Shown here: positions 1 through 7,339 of the stretch, piece by piece | How the letters are laid out: the number at the start of each line of letters is the position of its first letter | Numbering within the stretch: the stretch's first letter is position 1 | Source of the DNA: CAYMSF01 sp964542255 | GTDB taxonomy: Bacteria > Verrucomicrobiota > Lentisphaeria > Victivallales > Victivallaceae | Length of the DNA stretch: 14,727 nucleotides | NCBI GenBank assembly: GCA_964542255.1 | Contig: CAZITV010000041.1 | Span: 1-14,727 of the forward strand | Reading direction: 5' to 3' | Notes under the pieces: generated by a model | The model's database searches: none | Told to the model about the DNA's origin: nothing | Seen by the model: the letters and a program-made list of their open reading frames with translations, nothing else | Program-made: the position numbers and the translations under genes

Positions 1-23
1 GAGTTTTGAAATTAGCCATAATG

Positions 24-1145
24 TTAAATTGCGGTTGACTTTACCTTCTTCATTTGTGGACAATATAGTCCTCTACCGGTTAATACCGGGCGGAAACAGG
101 TATTGCACGAGAGGCATTCAGAGCAATCTTGTATTTTGGCACTCCACATACTGATTAAATCAGGATTTCTAATAAAAGGTCTGCTCATAGCGATGTAATC
201 GGCACTATTGGAAGATATAATTGTCCGCGCCGTTTCCAGACTGCGAATTCCTCCGACCAGAATAATTGGCGTTTTAACCTCTTTTTTAAGTTTTTTTGCT
301 GCGCGCTGATAGTATGCGTTGCCGTTTGGAACGCCATTAGCACTTTTGCGAACCGGGTCATAGCCTTCTTTACTGAAACTGGTGCCGCCGCTTAGCTCAA
401 TTGCATCGATCCCATTTGCTTCAAGAATTTTCGCGATAGCAATCATTTCATCATTGTTGATGCCACCATCAATGAAATCATCAGAATTAATCTTCACTAT
501 TACCGGATAATTTTTTCCGGTAACATTTTTTATGCTGTGAATAGCCTCGATGAGGATTCTGGTCCTACCGGCAGTATCACCGCCATATTTATCATCGCGA
601 AAATTAAAATAGGGTGAGAGAAATTGTGAAAACAGATAGCCGTGTGCAGCATGGATTTGTACCCCGTCAAATCCGGCTTTTTTGGCCCGTTTCGCCCCGT
701 TGGCGATTTGAGTCAACAAGTGCTCAATATCTTCATACTCCATTTTTCTGCAGAGAATATTGCCATTCTTGTCAGGGATTACCGAAGGTCCTAGTGGCAT
801 CGTGTTAATTAATTTTGGGTCGGCGACAGCACCGGCATGTCCCAGCTGTAAAATAATTTTACTGCCGTTTGTATGCGCCGCCACGGTCATTTTATGGAGG
901 CCACTGATACAATCATCGCTGTCGATTGCCACTATCCAGCGTGATGCTTTGCCAATGTCGGAATAATAGGTGTGTCCGGTAATAATTAACCCAATTCCTC
1001 CTTGTGCCAATTCCTTGACATTTTCGATTAGTTCCGGCTTGACTAAACCTGTCTCGTCTGCCATCCCCTCAAAAGTGGCAGAGCGGACAAAGCGGTTGCG
1101 GAGCGAAATCCCCGCCAGATCGTTCGATGAAAACAGTGTATCCAT
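24..1145 (-). CDS. Old Yellow Enzyme-family NADH:flavin oxidoreductase with a C-terminal Cys cluster
   Basis: This 373-residue protein is an FMN-dependent TIM-barrel oxidoreductase that would reduce activated C=C bonds (enals, enones or similar) with NAD(P)H in the cytoplasm. The sequence shows the family hallmarks. The N-terminal barrel start is RNRFVRSATFEGMAD. LQLGHAG lies near residues 99-105. The substrate-binding pair is H165/H168 in QIHAAHGY, followed by FLSPYFN. The phosphate-binding strand is VGGI near 297-300. The C terminus carries C341, C344, C347, C350 and C362; the last four are spaced C-x2-C-x2-C-x11-C, close to the 4Fe-4S site of trimethylamine dehydrogenase and 2,4-dienoyl-CoA reductase. 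The second, Rossmann-type half of those enzymes is absent. The ATG at 1143-1145 follows a very strong ribosome site (AGGAGG, 6 bases away). The gene is monocistronic as far as can be seen, and its substrate cannot be told. Confidence 0.93.
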   Translation of the reverse strand: MDTLFSSNDLAGISLRNRFVRSATFEGMADETGLVKPELIENVKELAQGGIGLIITGHTYYSDIGKASRWIVAIDSDDCISGLHKMTVAAHTNGSKIILQLGHAGAVADPKLINTMPLGPSVIPDKNGNILCRKMEYEDIEHLLTQIANGAKRAKKAGFDGVQIHAAHGYLFSQFLSPYFNFRDDKYGGDTAGRTRILIEAIHSIKNVTGKNYPVIVKINSDDFIDGGINNDEMIAIAKILEANGIDAIELSGGTSFSKEGYDPVRKSANGVPNGNAYYQRAAKKLKKEVKTPIILVGGIRSLETARTIISSNSADYIAMSRPFIRNPDLISMWSAKIQDCSECLSCNTCFRPVLTGRGLYCPQMKKVKSTAI

Positions 1146-1168
1146 AAGCCTCCTCCTGCTTTATGGTA

Positions 1169-1200
1169 ATTATAATACAACACTAATGCACTAGTTTCAA
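1169..1200 (-). promoter_or_regulatory. Sigma70-like promoter of the oxidoreductase gene, with a palindrome in the spacer
   Basis: On the minus strand TTGAAA (1195-1200) and TATTAT (1172-1177) are 17 bases apart. An overlapping perfect TATAAT occupies 1169-1174. Transcription would start near 1163-1166, just upstream of the strong ribosome site at 1152-1157. The spacer holds a 14-base near-palindrome, ACTAGTGCATTAGT on the minus strand (1182-1195), with one mismatched pair out of seven. That is a typical place for a repressor operator. The promoter is supported by motif and position; the operator is inferred. Confidence 0.6.
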
Positions 1201-1322
1201 AAATATTTTGAGAATTTTGCATATTTAGCGGATTTATATGTCATAACCCGGCTTGTTATACAGCGTGGCTGCAACAGGCCGTCTTGTAACGAATAAAAAT
1301 CCTGCGAACTACCGTAAAATCT

Positions 1323-1343
1323 ATTCAAAAGATACTTTTGAAT
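1323..1343. repeat. Perfect 9-bp inverted repeat with a 3-base loop
   Basis: ATTCAAAAG, then ATA, then CTTTTGAAT forms a perfect 21-base dyad. It overlaps the TTGAAT box of the putative plus-strand promoter, so it could be a regulator-binding site. No T-tract follows on either strand, so it does not look like a terminator. Confidence 0.6.
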
Positions 1344-1435
1344 CAGCTCATTCTATGCTACTATTATAATCATGTTTTTTTAAATAGCAAATTTTTTTCA
1401 GATTAGCTGATTTTATACCAGCCTGCTTTGGGAAG

Positions 1436-1453
1436 CGTTAATGAGTATTAACG
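1436..1453. repeat. Perfect 7-bp inverted repeat with a 4-base loop
   Basis: CGTTAAT, GAGT, ATTAACG is a perfect dyad that can extend by two pairs (one G-T). It lies about 100 bases beyond the recN stop and has no T-tract on either side. It may be a protein-binding site or a transcript-end hairpin; its role is unknown. Confidence 0.5.
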
Positions 1454-1553
1454 TTAGGTAAACACGTAACGCCGATTATTGCCATAAAGCCTCGCACAAT
1501 ATCCATCCATAATCTCTCAAAAGAGTTTTTTAATTAGCTCAAATGCGTAGATT

Positions 1554-3215
1554 TTAGGAATTATCATTAATCATGGCGGCTGCGTGTTTTTCAGCGGCGG
1601 CACCACCGCCAAGCATTCTGGCCAGTTCCATCGCCCGTGCCTGCTCGTTCAACTTAGTAATTTTCGAATAGGTATGTTTACTGATCACCTCTTTTTGGAC
1701 GCTGTAATGGCTGGTTGAGCAAACTGCGACCTGCGCCAGATGTGAGATGCATAATATTTGATGATTTTTGCTGAGCAGCACTAATTCTCGACCAACATGG
1801 TTGGCGGTTTTTCCGCCGATATTCACATCGATTTCGTCAAATACCAGAATAGGTATCGTATCAGCTTCAGCCAAGACGGTCTTCAGTGCCAGCATAACCC
1901 TGGATATTTCGCCGCTGCTGGCAATTTCGCGCAGCGGTTTGACTGGCTCACCGGGATTAGCAGAAAATAATAACTCAATCCTATCCATTCCAGATTCGCC
2001 AGCTTCAATGGTTTGAAAAGCTATATCGACAGTGCCATCCGGCAATCCAAGTTTTTTCATTTTTTCAATGATTTTCTGCAGCATTTTCGCAACGGCATTT
2101 TTTCTGGCAATGGAGAGTTTCTCCGCACTTTGGTGAAGTTTAACTCTGATTTGCTCTTCATCAGCATCAAATTCGGCTCTTTTTTGTTCGGCATTTTCAA
2201 ACATCTGCAGGCGTGCTTCAGCGTGCTGCTTGTACTCAAATACATTTTCTAATGCCGGGCCATAACGCCGTTTTAAGCGCTGAATAAGGTTAATGCGGTT
2301 TTCTAATTCTGTAAACTCACGCTCATCCAGTTCAACCCGGCCGCGGTAATCTCCAATCATGCGTCCCAAATCATTCAGCTGGTCGGTTAGTTGACCACAC
2401 ATGTCAAGCATTTTACCGCCATATTCTGCATCGCTATCCGCAATTTCTTGTAAACTGCGGTAAACAGTGGTCAGTTGCGTGCTCAACGAATTGTCTGATT
2501 CCGTTAAAATTTGTTCCGCCAGAAGGGTTTGTTCAATAATATCTTTGGCATTGGCGGCGATTTTGTGCCGTGCGGTAAGTAATTTGTCCTCGTCCGGTTC
2601 CAGATTGGCACTGGAAATCTCTTCAATGGCAGCGCGCAAATGTTCCGCCTCCAGTGCCGCCGGCATCTCCTTGAACGCTAAATCGCGGGCAGCCCTCAGT
2701 GCTTTTAGTGCAATGTAGAATTTTTTACAGTCCGTAGAGAGTTCATCCAAATGAGCGTACCGGTCAATTAGTTCCAATTGATATGCGGTTGAAAACAATG
2801 ATTGTTGTTCGCTGGCGGCATGAACATCCACCAGCAATGCGCCAATCATCTTAAGTGTCTGCAGCATAACCGGGGTATCGTTTACCAAATTTTTAGTGGC
2901 GGTTCTGGATATGCTGCGGCGAATCTGCAATTCTCCTGACTCTTCATCGCAGGGTATTGAAGCCTGCTGCAGCAGCGGTTGAAGTGTTTGCAGTACCTTG
3001 GGCGTTAATGCAAAGCTGCCGCAAATTTCGCAGCAATCTTCGCCACTGCGGATAATGTTTTTATCGGCTCTGGCGCCAAGCAGCAGATTAATTGTGCTGA
3101 GCAGCACTGACTTGCCGGCGCCGGTTTCTCCGGTGATAACATTGAATCCTGGGGCAAACTCTACCTCCGACTTGGCTATCAGTGCCAGATTTTTAATTTT
3201 TAACCAATTAAGCAT
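1554..3215 (-). CDS. recN: DNA repair protein RecN, SMC-like ATPase
   Basis: RecN acts early in recombinational repair of double-strand breaks, binding and tethering DNA ends in an ATP-dependent way. The 553-residue length matches the family. The N-terminal half-site begins LNWLKIKNLALI and has the Walker A motif GETGAGKS at residues 29-36. The middle (about 150-380) is helical and charged, as expected for the short coiled coil. The C-terminal half-site has the ABC signature SSGEISR (433-439), Walker B ILVFDE (456-461) with the D-loop IDVNIGG, and the switch CISHLAQVA near 489-497. The start is ATG at 3213-3215, preceded by only a weak GGAAA. It is divergent from ptsH across a 265-base gap and no SOS-type box was seen upstream. 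All key ATPase residues are present. Confidence 0.97.
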   Translation of the reverse strand: MLNWLKIKNLALIAKSEVEFAPGFNVITGETGAGKSVLLSTINLLLGARADKNIIRSGEDCCEICGSFALTPKVLQTLQPLLQQASIPCDEESGELQIRRSISRTATKNLVNDTPVMLQTLKMIGALLVDVHAASEQQSLFSTAYQLELIDRYAHLDELSTDCKKFYIALKALRAARDLAFKEMPAALEAEHLRAAIEEISSANLEPDEDKLLTARHKIAANAKDIIEQTLLAEQILTESDNSLSTQLTTVYRSLQEIADSDAEYGGKMLDMCGQLTDQLNDLGRMIGDYRGRVELDEREFTELENRINLIQRLKRRYGPALENVFEYKQHAEARLQMFENAEQKRAEFDADEEQIRVKLHQSAEKLSIARKNAVAKMLQKIIEKMKKLGLPDGTVDIAFQTIEAGESGMDRIELLFSANPGEPVKPLREIASSGEISRVMLALKTVLAEADTIPILVFDEIDVNIGGKTANHVGRELVLLSKNHQILCISHLAQVAVCSTSHYSVQKEVISKHTYSKITKLNEQARAMELARMLGGGAAAEKHAAAMINDNS

Positions 3216-3455
3216 ATTTTATTTCCATCTTATATAAAGCGTAATAACCGACCAATGATTCGTATTCGCAAACCTGGTCTAATTAGTTTGGTCAACTCTG
3301 AAGTTATCAGCGTTTATATAATGAAAGCTCTTGTATGTGCTTTGTCAAGGAACGAACGTTTAGTTTGCTCAAAAAAAGCGTTTCCAGCTTGTTTTTTTAA
3401 TTTTTGATGTTATGTTATTAGCAGATGGTTTAGTTTATAAATATGATTAATGAGC

Positions 3456-3461
3456 TATAAT
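3456..3461 (+). promoter_or_regulatory. Candidate -10 box of ptsH-ptsI, implying a very short leader
   Basis: A perfect TATAAT sits only 19 bases before the ptsH ATG. No good -35 box lies 16-18 bases upstream; the nearest AT-rich candidate is TTTATA at 3434-3439. If this box is used, transcription starts near 3468 and the leader is about 13 bases. A short leader would agree with the absence of a clear Shine-Dalgarno site (only GGCCGGG). The rest of the recN-ptsH gap (3216-3480) is AT-rich with nothing else convincing. Confidence 0.45.
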
Positions 3462-3480
3462 ATTAGGTTGCGGCCGGGTC

Positions 3481-3768
3481 ATGGATGAATTGCAGGATAA
3501 CGAGTTGTCTCACGAGATTGAGATAAAAAATACGCTTGGTTTACATGCCAGGCCCGCCTCTATGATGGTGAAATTGGCATCATCTTTCGATGCCGAAATC
3601 ACTATTCAAAAAGACGAAGAAAGCGTGAACGGCAAGAGTTTGATGGGATTATTGATGCTTTCTGCCGGTAACGGCACAGTAATAAAAATTTTGGTCAGCG
3701 GCAAGGAATGCAAGGCTGCGCTTGACGCTATCATTGACTTGATCAACCGAAAATTTGATGAGGAATAA
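3481..3768 (+). CDS. ptsH: Phosphocarrier protein HPr
   Basis: HPr takes a phosphoryl group from Enzyme I on a histidine and hands it to sugar-specific or regulatory EIIA proteins in the cytoplasm. The active site is H22 in LGLHARPAS, equivalent to His15 of classical HPr. S53 in NGKSLMG corresponds exactly to Ser46, the regulatory site phosphorylated by HPr kinase in bacteria that have it. The 95-residue chain has about 7 extra residues at the N terminus compared with the family (85-90). The ATG at 3481 is the only usable start, because an in-frame TGA lies upstream at 3451-3453 with no other start codon between. It is first in a two-gene operon with ptsI, 5 bases apart. Retention of the Ser region suggests, but does not prove, that an HPr kinase exists elsewhere. 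Confidence 0.97.
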   Translation: MDELQDNELSHEIEIKNTLGLHARPASMMVKLASSFDAEITIQKDEESVNGKSLMGLLMLSAGNGTVIKILVSGKECKAALDAIIDLINRKFDEE

Positions 3769-3773
3769 TCAAG

Positions 3774-5561
3774 TTGTCATCATCCGGGAAACCTGAACTC
3801 ATTTTTTATGGTATTCCTGCATCACCGGGAATAGCTATTGGCTGTGCACTGGCGTTTAACCAAGCCATCAATGACTTCAAAGAACCCCCCAATATCGATA
3901 TAACTCCCGAAGAAGTCGAAGGCGAACACCGCAAATTTGACGCGGCGCTGGCGCAAACCAAACGCGAGCTGGAAGAGATTCAGCAGCAGCTCAGCAGCAA
4001 AGTTGACACCTATGACGCTGCAATCTTTGACGCGCACATGCTTATTGTTGATGACCAAGGCGTTGTCAAAGAAGTCAAAGATATGATACTGCGCAAACTC
4101 AAACCCGCCAATTTCGCGTTTTTTAAAGTCATTAATCGTTACATTGCGGCGATTTCAGCGATGCAGGATGAATACATTAAAGAACGTGCCGACGATATCA
4201 AAGACGTGGCTACGCGGATTATCAGCAATCTCAATCAAACCCAGCGGTTTTCGTTGAACCAGATTGACACGCCGAAAATTATTGTGGCGCCCAATCTCAC
4301 TCCGTCAGATACCTCAACACTGGACCGCAAATTTGTTTTAGGATTTGCTGTAGAGACTGGCAGCAACACTTCGCATACTGCAATTTTAGCCAGATCAATG
4401 CGCATTCCGGCAATTGTCGGAGTGGATAAATTAGTTTTCGAGCATCTCGCTGACAATATTGATGTAATTCTAGATGGGTTTTCCGGCACTTTGATTCTCA
4501 ATCCCGAACCCGCAACGTTAAAAACGTATCAAAATAAACTTGAGGATGAGAACCGCCTTTATGTTGACCTGATTCGCGAAAGTCGGCTTCGTCCTGAGAC
4601 TACCGATGGTTTCATCGTGCAGTTAGCATCCAACCTGGAACGGCTGGATGAGGCAGAAACGGCACGCAAATTCGGCACTGGCGGTATCGGGCTGTTCCGT
4701 ACAGAATACATTTTTATTAACGCAGAGACTCTGCCAACCGAGCAGGAACAGTTTGATATATACCGGCGGCTGCTGGAATCAATGTCGGGAGAACCGGTAG
4801 TCATACGCACGCTGGACATTGGCGGCGATAAAATGGAAAAGCATATTGCTGATTTTTCCGAATCCAATCCATTTTTGGGACTTCGTGCCGTCCGGCTTTG
4901 TCTGCGTGAACGTCCGGATATTTTCCGGACACAAATCCGTGCGATACTCCGTGCCAGTGCTTTTGGTAATGCTAAAATTATGTTTCCAATGATTTCATGC
5001 GCTGAAGAGGTCGTTGAGTTGAAAGCATTGATAGAAAAATTAAAGTTAGAATTGACTACGGAGGGTATTAACTTCAACCCGGCTATTGAAACTGGTATTA
5101 TGATTGAAACACCGGCGGCAGCGATTATTGCCCCTACCCTTGCCGGAATGGTTGACTTTTTCAGTATCGGCACCAATGATTTGGTACAATACACGATGGC
5201 AATTGACCGCAGCAATGAAAAAGTCGCCTACCTCTATCAACCATCGCATCCGGCAATCCTCGAATTGATTCAACGGGTAGTTCACGCTGCCGAAAAAAAT
5301 AATATTTGGGTAAGTGTTTGTGGTCAAATGGCGGGAGACCCGGTTTACACGCCGCTGCTGGTCGGTCTCGGCGTTCATGAATTAAGCATGAGTCCAACGT
5401 CTCTGGGACAGGTAAGAAGAATTATCCGCAAAATCAGTATGCACGATGCCGAAAAAGTTGCCAAACAAGCGATGCAGTGCCATACAGCCGCAGAGGCATT
5501 GAATTACTCGGTAAGCTTTCTGAATAGTATCAACCATGATGTCAGCGACGGCAATTTATAA
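3774..5561 (+). CDS. ptsI: Phosphoenolpyruvate-protein phosphotransferase, Enzyme I of the PTS
   Basis: Enzyme I autophosphorylates from phosphoenolpyruvate and passes the phosphate to HPr. The 595 residues show the N-terminal GIPASPGIAIG start, a helical HPr-binding region (about 45-150), and the phosphohistidine domain with active-site H201 in GSNTSHTAILARS. The C-terminal PEP-binding barrel has GLFRTEYIF (306-314), R345 and DIGGDK, IETPAA (444-449), GTNDLVQY (466-473) and catalytic C516. There is no N-terminal GAF domain, so it is not the PtsP/EI-Ntr type. The start is TTG at 3774: GAGGA at 3760-3764, overlapping the end of ptsH, is well spaced, and no other in-frame start precedes the conserved GIPASPG. 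A minor oddity is Gln518 in CGQMAGD, where Glu is usual. Its TTA Leu codon is the stop of the convergent gene. Confidence 0.97.
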   Translation: MSSSGKPELIFYGIPASPGIAIGCALAFNQAINDFKEPPNIDITPEEVEGEHRKFDAALAQTKRELEEIQQQLSSKVDTYDAAIFDAHMLIVDDQGVVKEVKDMILRKLKPANFAFFKVINRYIAAISAMQDEYIKERADDIKDVATRIISNLNQTQRFSLNQIDTPKIIVAPNLTPSDTSTLDRKFVLGFAVETGSNTSHTAILARSMRIPAIVGVDKLVFEHLADNIDVILDGFSGTLILNPEPATLKTYQNKLEDENRLYVDLIRESRLRPETTDGFIVQLASNLERLDEAETARKFGTGGIGLFRTEYIFINAETLPTEQEQFDIYRRLLESMSGEPVVIRTLDIGGDKMEKHIADFSESNPFLGLRAVRLCLRERPDIFRTQIRAILRASAFGNAKIMFPMISCAEEVVELKALIEKLKLELTTEGINFNPAIETGIMIETPAAAIIAPTLAGMVDFFSIGTNDLVQYTMAIDRSNEKVAYLYQPSHPAILELIQRVVHAAEKNNIWVSVCGQMAGDPVYTPLLVGLGVHELSMSPTSLGQVRRIIRKISMHDAEKVAKQAMQCHTAAEALNYSVSFLNSINHDVSDGNL

Positions 5562-7022
5562 ATCCAGCTGGCGGCTGATAGCCTCCAATAAACTTTGCTG
5601 CAGCCCAGCTTCACTTTCAATATGTTCCATGGTCGCTTCAGCATCGCTTTCAGTGATTGAATATGCTTCTGAATTAAGCATTTTTAACAGGGCACCGAGC
5701 CTTGCGGATATCTTGGCGAGTTCTTCCAGTTCATGTTTGATTTTTTTTGCATCCGGTTTGCTTTCTCCGGCACTGCGCAGTAATTCAATGCGTTCATCAG
5801 TGAGTTCGAGGATGCGTTCGCGCAGTGGTGCTTTGGCGGTATCTTCGTGACGGTTATAGTTTGAGGAAATTTTTTCCCAGCGGTCTTCAATCAGGTTGAG
5901 AAACGCCGTCTCCTGGGCATCGTCAACAAAGTTAAGCGTCCCGGTACCAAAGCACCGGCTGAAGAAGTCGACAAATTCCAGTTCGCGGCGGTAGTGCTGG
6001 TCCAGCATATATGCATCAATTTCATCCAGACGAAGCGGTATCGCGATATCTGCGAGAATGTCATCAATGCTGGCGGTTTTTCCTTGTGAAATGGCGATGC
6101 ACTCGGGAATAACTACATCTTCATCAAAATCTTCATCTGATTTGATATCAAGAAAGGTTTCGCCCCCCTCAATCCGCATCTCAAAACGTTTATTCTGATG
6201 ATAAAATTCATCTAATGACAGGCTGGCGGAGGTGAGTAATTCAATGCCGCCGGCAAAATAAGCATAACTGAGCTGCATAGTAACGCCAATATAATTACCA
6301 AACTCGTTGATTACTTGTTCAAGTGCATCACCAAATTTTTTCTCCCACTGTTTTACCTGAGACTGTTTGCGCTGATTGCCGGGTAGGTGGGTTAAGTCAA
6401 AAATGCCTTTACCCCAGTCCGTAATAGTTATTTTTAGTGCATCACCCAATTCAAAATCATGCTCGCGATAGAATTTTTTCAAGTCAAATACGGTAACAGT
6501 GATGCCGTCATTACCCTTTTCCTGACCACGCAATGTCTTGTAGTTGTCGTCCGAATCTGCAAAAAGATAATCATTGATTTGTTCCAGCCCAAACAGCGTA
6601 TAGTACGGCACTATTTTCTCAAGTTTAGCCTTGTGCTGGACGCGGCGGAAACGGCGTGACGCAACTCTGTCATTCAGCGTAATTTCTGAAATAAAAATCT
6701 CCGGTTCACAAAAAATGGCGAAACGGTGACCCGGAAACAGAATGCCATGTTCCAGCTCGTAGCTGTCTGGCGTGATACATATTTCGTGTCCCTGAAAAAA
6801 TAAATCCATCCGCATATAACGCCCGCGCCAATTAAAGACCGTTTCATTCACGTCAATCATAGTGTCAATGATGGACTTGACCAGTTCTATATCCTCATTG
6901 GATTGCGGCGGTTCAGACAAATGCGGAATAATATCCTGCGCGGTAAATTCCCCCGCTGCGGTTTCTATAAATTCGTTCACTACTTTTTCAATTTTGTCAC
7001 GGGCAATAGATTCTTTTGACAT
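5556..7022 (-). CDS. Conserved-looking protein of unknown function, 488 residues
   Basis: I do not recognise this protein. It is soluble and acidic, with no signal peptide and no membrane segment. Residues 1-72 read like a helical or winged-helix module: three predicted helices ending in NWRGRYMRM, which resembles the wing of HTH domains that finish in a GRY segment. Residues 75-215 alternate short hydrophobic strands with turns (for example GILFPGHRFAIF at 93-104 and GDALKITITDWGKGIF at 193-208), suggesting one or two beta-rich domains. Residues 220-385 are mixed, and 395-488 are mostly charged helix, probably a coiled coil. The ATG at 7020-7022 has AAGGA at 7029-7033, correctly spaced. It overlaps the end of ptsI by 6 bases tail to tail and is divergent from recX. 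A nucleic-acid-binding role is a guess from the N terminus only. Confidence 0.85.
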   Translation of the reverse strand: MSKESIARDKIEKVVNEFIETAAGEFTAQDIIPHLSEPPQSNEDIELVKSIIDTMIDVNETVFNWRGRYMRMDLFFQGHEICITPDSYELEHGILFPGHRFAIFCEPEIFISEITLNDRVASRRFRRVQHKAKLEKIVPYYTLFGLEQINDYLFADSDDNYKTLRGQEKGNDGITVTVFDLKKFYREHDFELGDALKITITDWGKGIFDLTHLPGNQRKQSQVKQWEKKFGDALEQVINEFGNYIGVTMQLSYAYFAGGIELLTSASLSLDEFYHQNKRFEMRIEGGETFLDIKSDEDFDEDVVIPECIAISQGKTASIDDILADIAIPLRLDEIDAYMLDQHYRRELEFVDFFSRCFGTGTLNFVDDAQETAFLNLIEDRWEKISSNYNRHEDTAKAPLRERILELTDERIELLRSAGESKPDAKKIKHELEELAKISARLGALLKMLNSEAYSITESDAEATMEHIESEAGLQQSLLEAISRQLDL

Positions 7023-7038
7023 ATCGTATCCTTAAATG

Positions 7039-7071
7039 TATATACCGAAAATAACATCAGTGCCAATTATA
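7039..7071 (-). promoter_or_regulatory. Candidate promoters of the 488-residue protein gene
   Basis: On the minus strand TTGGCA (7061-7066) and TATATA (7039-7044) are separated by 16 bases. This is a good sigma70-like pair but would put the transcript start around 7032, at the ribosome site itself. A perfect TATAAT at 7066-7071, just upstream, is an alternative -10 box with a poorer -35 and would give a longer leader. Confidence 0.5.
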
Positions 7072-7181
7072 AAATTACTTCCAAGTCGATTTCGGGGTTG
7101 CTTGAACAGAGCATACCACAGTATGGATAAACCAGCAATACAAAATGGACCAGAAGGAACAGCGCCATGCATTCGGTTATC

Positions 7182-7198
7182 TTAAGAACTTTTCTTAA
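7182..7198. repeat. Perfect 7-bp inverted repeat with a 3-base loop
   Basis: TTAAGAA, CTT, TTCTTAA is a perfect dyad about 70 bases upstream of the recX promoter and about 160 bases from the start of the divergent gene. It is AT-rich with no run of T after it, so it is more likely a binding site than a terminator. It has no clear match to known SOS boxes. Confidence 0.5.
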
Positions 7199-7264
7199 AA
7201 TTAGTCCATAATATACAGCTAAATAGTGACTTTTCCACCAAACGATAATTACCAGTCAGACTAT

Positions 7265-7292
7265 TTGATTTTAGTGTATAAGCGTCTATATT
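7265..7292 (+). promoter_or_regulatory. Sigma70-like promoter of recX
   Basis: TTGATT (7265-7270) and TATATT (7287-7292) are 16 bases apart. Transcription would start near 7299, about 40 bases before the chosen ATG of recX. This position argues against the longer GTG-start reading frame, which would begin upstream of the promoter. Confidence 0.5.
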
Positions 7293-7339
7293 CTTTAGCA
7301 GTTTTGAGCATTATAACCTTAAGTGGAATTGGGAAAATT

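Larger units (their letters stand above)
1201..1553. other. Gene-free stretch between the oxidoreductase promoter and the end of recN
   Basis: About 350 bases are without a convincing gene on either strand. The stretch is AT-rich and holds two strong inverted repeats (listed separately) and a promoter-like sequence on the plus strand. That sequence has TTGAAT at 1338-1343, TATTAT at 1362-1367 with an 18-base spacer, and an overlapping TATAAT at 1365-1370. No open frame follows it. A T-run at 1525-1531, preceded by a weak 4-bp CTCT/AGAG hairpin, could end a transcript of about 155 bases. No clear rho-independent terminator for recN is seen on the minus strand. Confidence 0.5.
7023..7339. other. 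Intergenic region between the unknown gene and recX
   Basis: This 317-base divergent region contains promoters for both flanking genes (listed separately) and one 17-base dyad at 7182-7198. A GTG at 7226 could extend recX by 38 codons. That extension is hydrophobic, does not look like RecX, and contains the recX promoter-like sequence, so I leave it as non-coding. Nothing else convincing was seen. Confidence 0.6.

Noticed and set aside
3373..3398. A-run, short AAGC/GCTT stem and T-run resembling a two-way terminator
   Set aside because: The stem is only 4 bp plus A-T pairs with a bulge, and the gap lies between divergent genes, so no transcript needs ending there.
4559..5215. 218-codon open frame on the minus strand inside ptsI
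   Set aside because: It is wholly antisense to a well-supported gene, is rich in Ser, Arg and Ile as such shadows are, and has no recognisable domain.
7226..7339. GTG start of recX at 7226, adding 38 residues
   Set aside because: The extension does not resemble RecX, contains the likely promoter, and the ATG at 7340 gives the normal length.
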